This document shows positions 4,326-5,678 of a stretch of 5,678 nucleotides of DNA, in pieces. The translations under genes and the position numbers were made by a program. Source of the DNA: Gammaproteobacteria bacterium (lineage in GTDB: Bacteria; Pseudomonadota; Gammaproteobacteria; Chromatiales; Chromatiaceae). How positions within the stretch are numbered: the first letter of the stretch is position 1; each line of letters opens with the position of its first letter. The stretch spans positions 1 to 5,678 of the forward strand of contig JAUXDV010000136.1 in assembly GCA_030620735.1 (NCBI GenBank), given 5' to 3'. Under the pieces are notes generated by a model. The model saw only the letters and a program-made list of their open reading frames with translations. It was not told the DNA's origin and searched no databases.

Positions 4326-5528
4326 GTGTCTACACCTGAAATGGGAGAGTTTCGCCGTATCAAGCGGCTTCCGCCCTATGTATTTGCAATTGTAAATGCA
4401 CTCAAGGCGGAAGCGCGTGCGCGGGGTGAGGACATCATCGATTTCGGCATGGGGAATCCTGATCAGCCGACCCCCCAACATATTGTCGACAAGTTGACGC
4501 AAGCAGCGAATCGCAAGGATACGCATCGCTATTCCCAGTCTAAAGGGATACCGCGTCTGCGCAAAGCGATCTGCAACTGGTATAAAAATCGCTTTGACGT
4601 GGACCTCGACCCGGAAACCCAGGCGATTGTCACTATCGGCTCCAAGGAGGGACTGGCGCATCTGGCGCTGGCCTGTATGGGGCCGGGCGACTCGGTGCTG
4701 GTTCCCAATCCTGCCTATCCAATCCATCCCTGGGGGTTTGTCATTTCCGGAGCGGATGTGCGCCATGTTCCGATGACGCCGGACGTCGATTTCTTCGAAG
4801 AGTTGAAAAATGCGATTGTCGACTCCTGGCCTCTGCCGAAAATGTTGGTCATTAATTTCCCCGGAAACCCGACAACCCATTGTGTCGAACTCGATTTTTT
4901 TGAACGCGTCATCGAGATTGCCAAAGAGCACAATATTTGGGTAGTGCATGATATCGCCTACGCAGATATCGTGTTCGACGGTTACAAGGCGCCATCCATA
5001 CTGCAAGTGCCCGGGGCCGATGAGATTGCAGTGGAGTTCTTTTCTCTCTCCAAGAGTTATAATATGCCCGGCTGGCGCGTTGGCTTTATGTGCGGCAACA
5101 AGACGCTGGTCGGAGCGCTGGCGCAAATCAAATCCTATCTCGACTACGGCACTTTCACACCGATTCAGGTTGCTGCAATTGCTGCGCTCGAGGGGCCGCA
5201 GGATTGTGTTGAGGAGATCCGCAACATGTATCAGTGCCGGCGCGACGTGCTGTGTGAGGGATTGAATGGTGTTGGCTGGAAGGTTGAAAAACCCAAGGCA
5301 ACCATGTTCGTGTGGGCGAAAATCCCGCAGCATTACCAGCATCTGGGATCACTGGAGTTTTGCAAGAAACTGATCAGTGATGCGAGGGTGGCGGTCTCTC
5401 CGGGGATAGGCTTCGGCCAGCACGGGGATGATCATGTGCGCTTCAGCCTGATCGAAAATGAACAGAGAACCCGCCAGGCAATTCGCGGCATCCGCGAAAT
5501 GTTTCGCCAGGATGGTGTGGATATATAG
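4326..5528 (+). CDS. alaC: Alanine (glutamate-pyruvate) aminotransferase, AlaC type, class I/II PLP fold
   Basis: AlaC transfers the amino group between glutamate and pyruvate to make L-alanine; it is cytoplasmic and PLP-dependent. The 400 residues compare with 412 in E. coli AlaC and align from near the start (RIKRLPPYVF) to the end (RQAIRGIREMFR). Visible residues are the FGMGNPDQPTP substrate loop, NPAYPIH, Asn181 in GNPTTH, Asp209 and Tyr212 in HDIAYAD, the Schiff-base Lys243 in SLSKSYN, and the carboxylate-binding Arg372 in HVRFSLIEN. The GTG start is supported by a good Shine-Dalgarno. In related bacteria this gene often precedes homoserine dehydrogenase and threonine synthase, as I recall; here only 150 bp follow, occupied by a repeat. 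A role with other 2-oxo acids cannot be excluded, since the family is broad. Confidence 0.93.
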   Translation: MSTPEMGEFRRIKRLPPYVFAIVNALKAEARARGEDIIDFGMGNPDQPTPQHIVDKLTQAANRKDTHRYSQSKGIPRLRKAICNWYKNRFDVDLDPETQAIVTIGSKEGLAHLALACMGPGDSVLVPNPAYPIHPWGFVISGADVRHVPMTPDVDFFEELKNAIVDSWPLPKMLVINFPGNPTTHCVELDFFERVIEIAKEHNIWVVHDIAYADIVFDGYKAPSILQVPGADEIAVEFFSLSKSYNMPGWRVGFMCGNKTLVGALAQIKSYLDYGTFTPIQVAAIAALEGPQDCVEEIRNMYQCRRDVLCEGLNGVGWKVEKPKATMFVWAKIPQHYQHLGSLEFCKKLISDARVAVSPGIGFGQHGDDHVRFSLIENEQRTRQAIRGIREMFRQDGVDI

Positions 5529-5535
5529 CGAGACG

Positions 5536-5557
5536 ATGCCTCATACTGACAAGGCAT
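5536..5557 (+). terminator. Weak hairpin after alaC, doubtful terminator
   Basis: ATGCCT and AGGCAT form a 6-bp stem around a 10-base loop, seven bases past the alaC stop. The tail is GAAAAAAATTTT, so the U-run is short and displaced. Termination here is doubtful; the repeat just downstream could also act as the transcript end. Confidence 0.3.
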
Positions 5558-5568
5558 GAAAAAAATTT

Positions 5569-5633
5569 TCTCTCGCAAAGACGCAAAGAACGCCAAGAAA
5601 AACCTTTGCGCCCTTGGCGGTCTTAGCGAGAGA
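5569..5633. repeat. Intergenic palindromic repeat with ~9-bp GCAAAG units
   Basis: The left arm (5569-5597) and right arm (5604-5633) are inverted copies with about five mismatches and one single-base insertion, around a six-base loop. The left arm contains phased units GCAAAGAC, GCAAAGAA and GCCAAG at about 9-bp steps. The outer ends are TCTCTCG and CGAGAGA. It follows alaC and is not coding. Palindromes with this GCAAAG unit are, as I recall, common dispersed repeats in proteobacterial genomes. The final 45 bases of the window (5634-5678) show nothing recognisable. Confidence 0.8.
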
Positions 5634-5678
5634 GTTTCTTGTAAAACCTGACTCATCTGTAAAGATGTTGGTCACTCA

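Noticed and set aside
4230..5342. A 370-codon open frame antisense to alaC, whose TGA stop overlaps the ATG of the Mth938-domain gene as in coupled genes.
   Set aside because: The opposite strand encodes a clearly conserved AlaC with all PLP residues. The antisense product resembles no family I know, and long antisense frames are common opposite conserved genes. The ATGA overlap is most likely chance.
5432..5656. A 74-codon minus-strand frame running through the GCAAAG palindrome into the alaC 3' end.
   Set aside because: Its sequence is a translation of the repeat and antisense alaC; such frames are a usual artefact of this type of repeat.

Overview
The window looks like chromosomal DNA of a gammaproteobacterium, probably a chemolithoautotroph and possibly a sulfur oxidiser. 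This rests on the reading of five genes: a NifJ-type pyruvate:ferredoxin oxidoreductase (partial), 1-deoxy-D-xylulose-5-phosphate synthase (dxs), a class I phosphoribulokinase (prk), a small Mth938-domain (DUF498, Xcc1710-like) protein, and an AlaC-type aminotransferase. The phosphoribulokinase keeps the catalytic residues of Calvin-cycle enzymes, which is the main hint of autotrophy. No RuBisCO gene is in view, so autotrophy is an inference. The taxon is not fixed by the sequence.

Layout. Positions 1-593 (minus) hold the first 197 residues of the oxidoreductase, which runs off the left edge. Positions 594-808 are a divergent control region with a perfect FNR/ANR-type box (682-695), a compound inverted repeat (718-747) and an extended -10 element (764-772) facing dxs. 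dxs is at 809-2686 (plus, GTG start). Between dxs and the convergent prk lie a 30-bp-arm inverted repeat built of ~10-bp ACAGAT units (2712-2788) and a strong bidirectional terminator (2825-2853). prk is at 2875-3747 (minus). Its leader (3748-3870) holds a perfect 2 x 13-bp tandem repeat, a 16-bp inverted repeat and an extended -10 element. The Mth938-domain gene is at 3871-4233 (minus). A 92-bp divergent gap separates it from alaC (4326-5528, plus, GTG start with a good Shine-Dalgarno). Downstream of alaC is a second inverted repeat (5569-5633) of a different family, built of ~9-bp GCAAAG units. Nothing recognisable follows it.

How the genes fit together. All the recognised enzymes sit near the triose-phosphate/pyruvate node. 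Phosphoribulokinase feeds carbon fixation. DXS and the oxidoreductase are both TPP enzymes that decarboxylate pyruvate, one for isoprenoids, the other for acetyl-CoA plus reduced ferredoxin or flavodoxin. AlaC interconverts pyruvate and alanine. These are mostly separate transcription units, not one operon. The point of most interest is regulatory: an oxygen-sensitive enzyme and dxs share a divergent promoter region with a textbook FNR box. I see no phage, transposase, CRISPR, tRNA or rRNA, and no clearly new multi-gene system.
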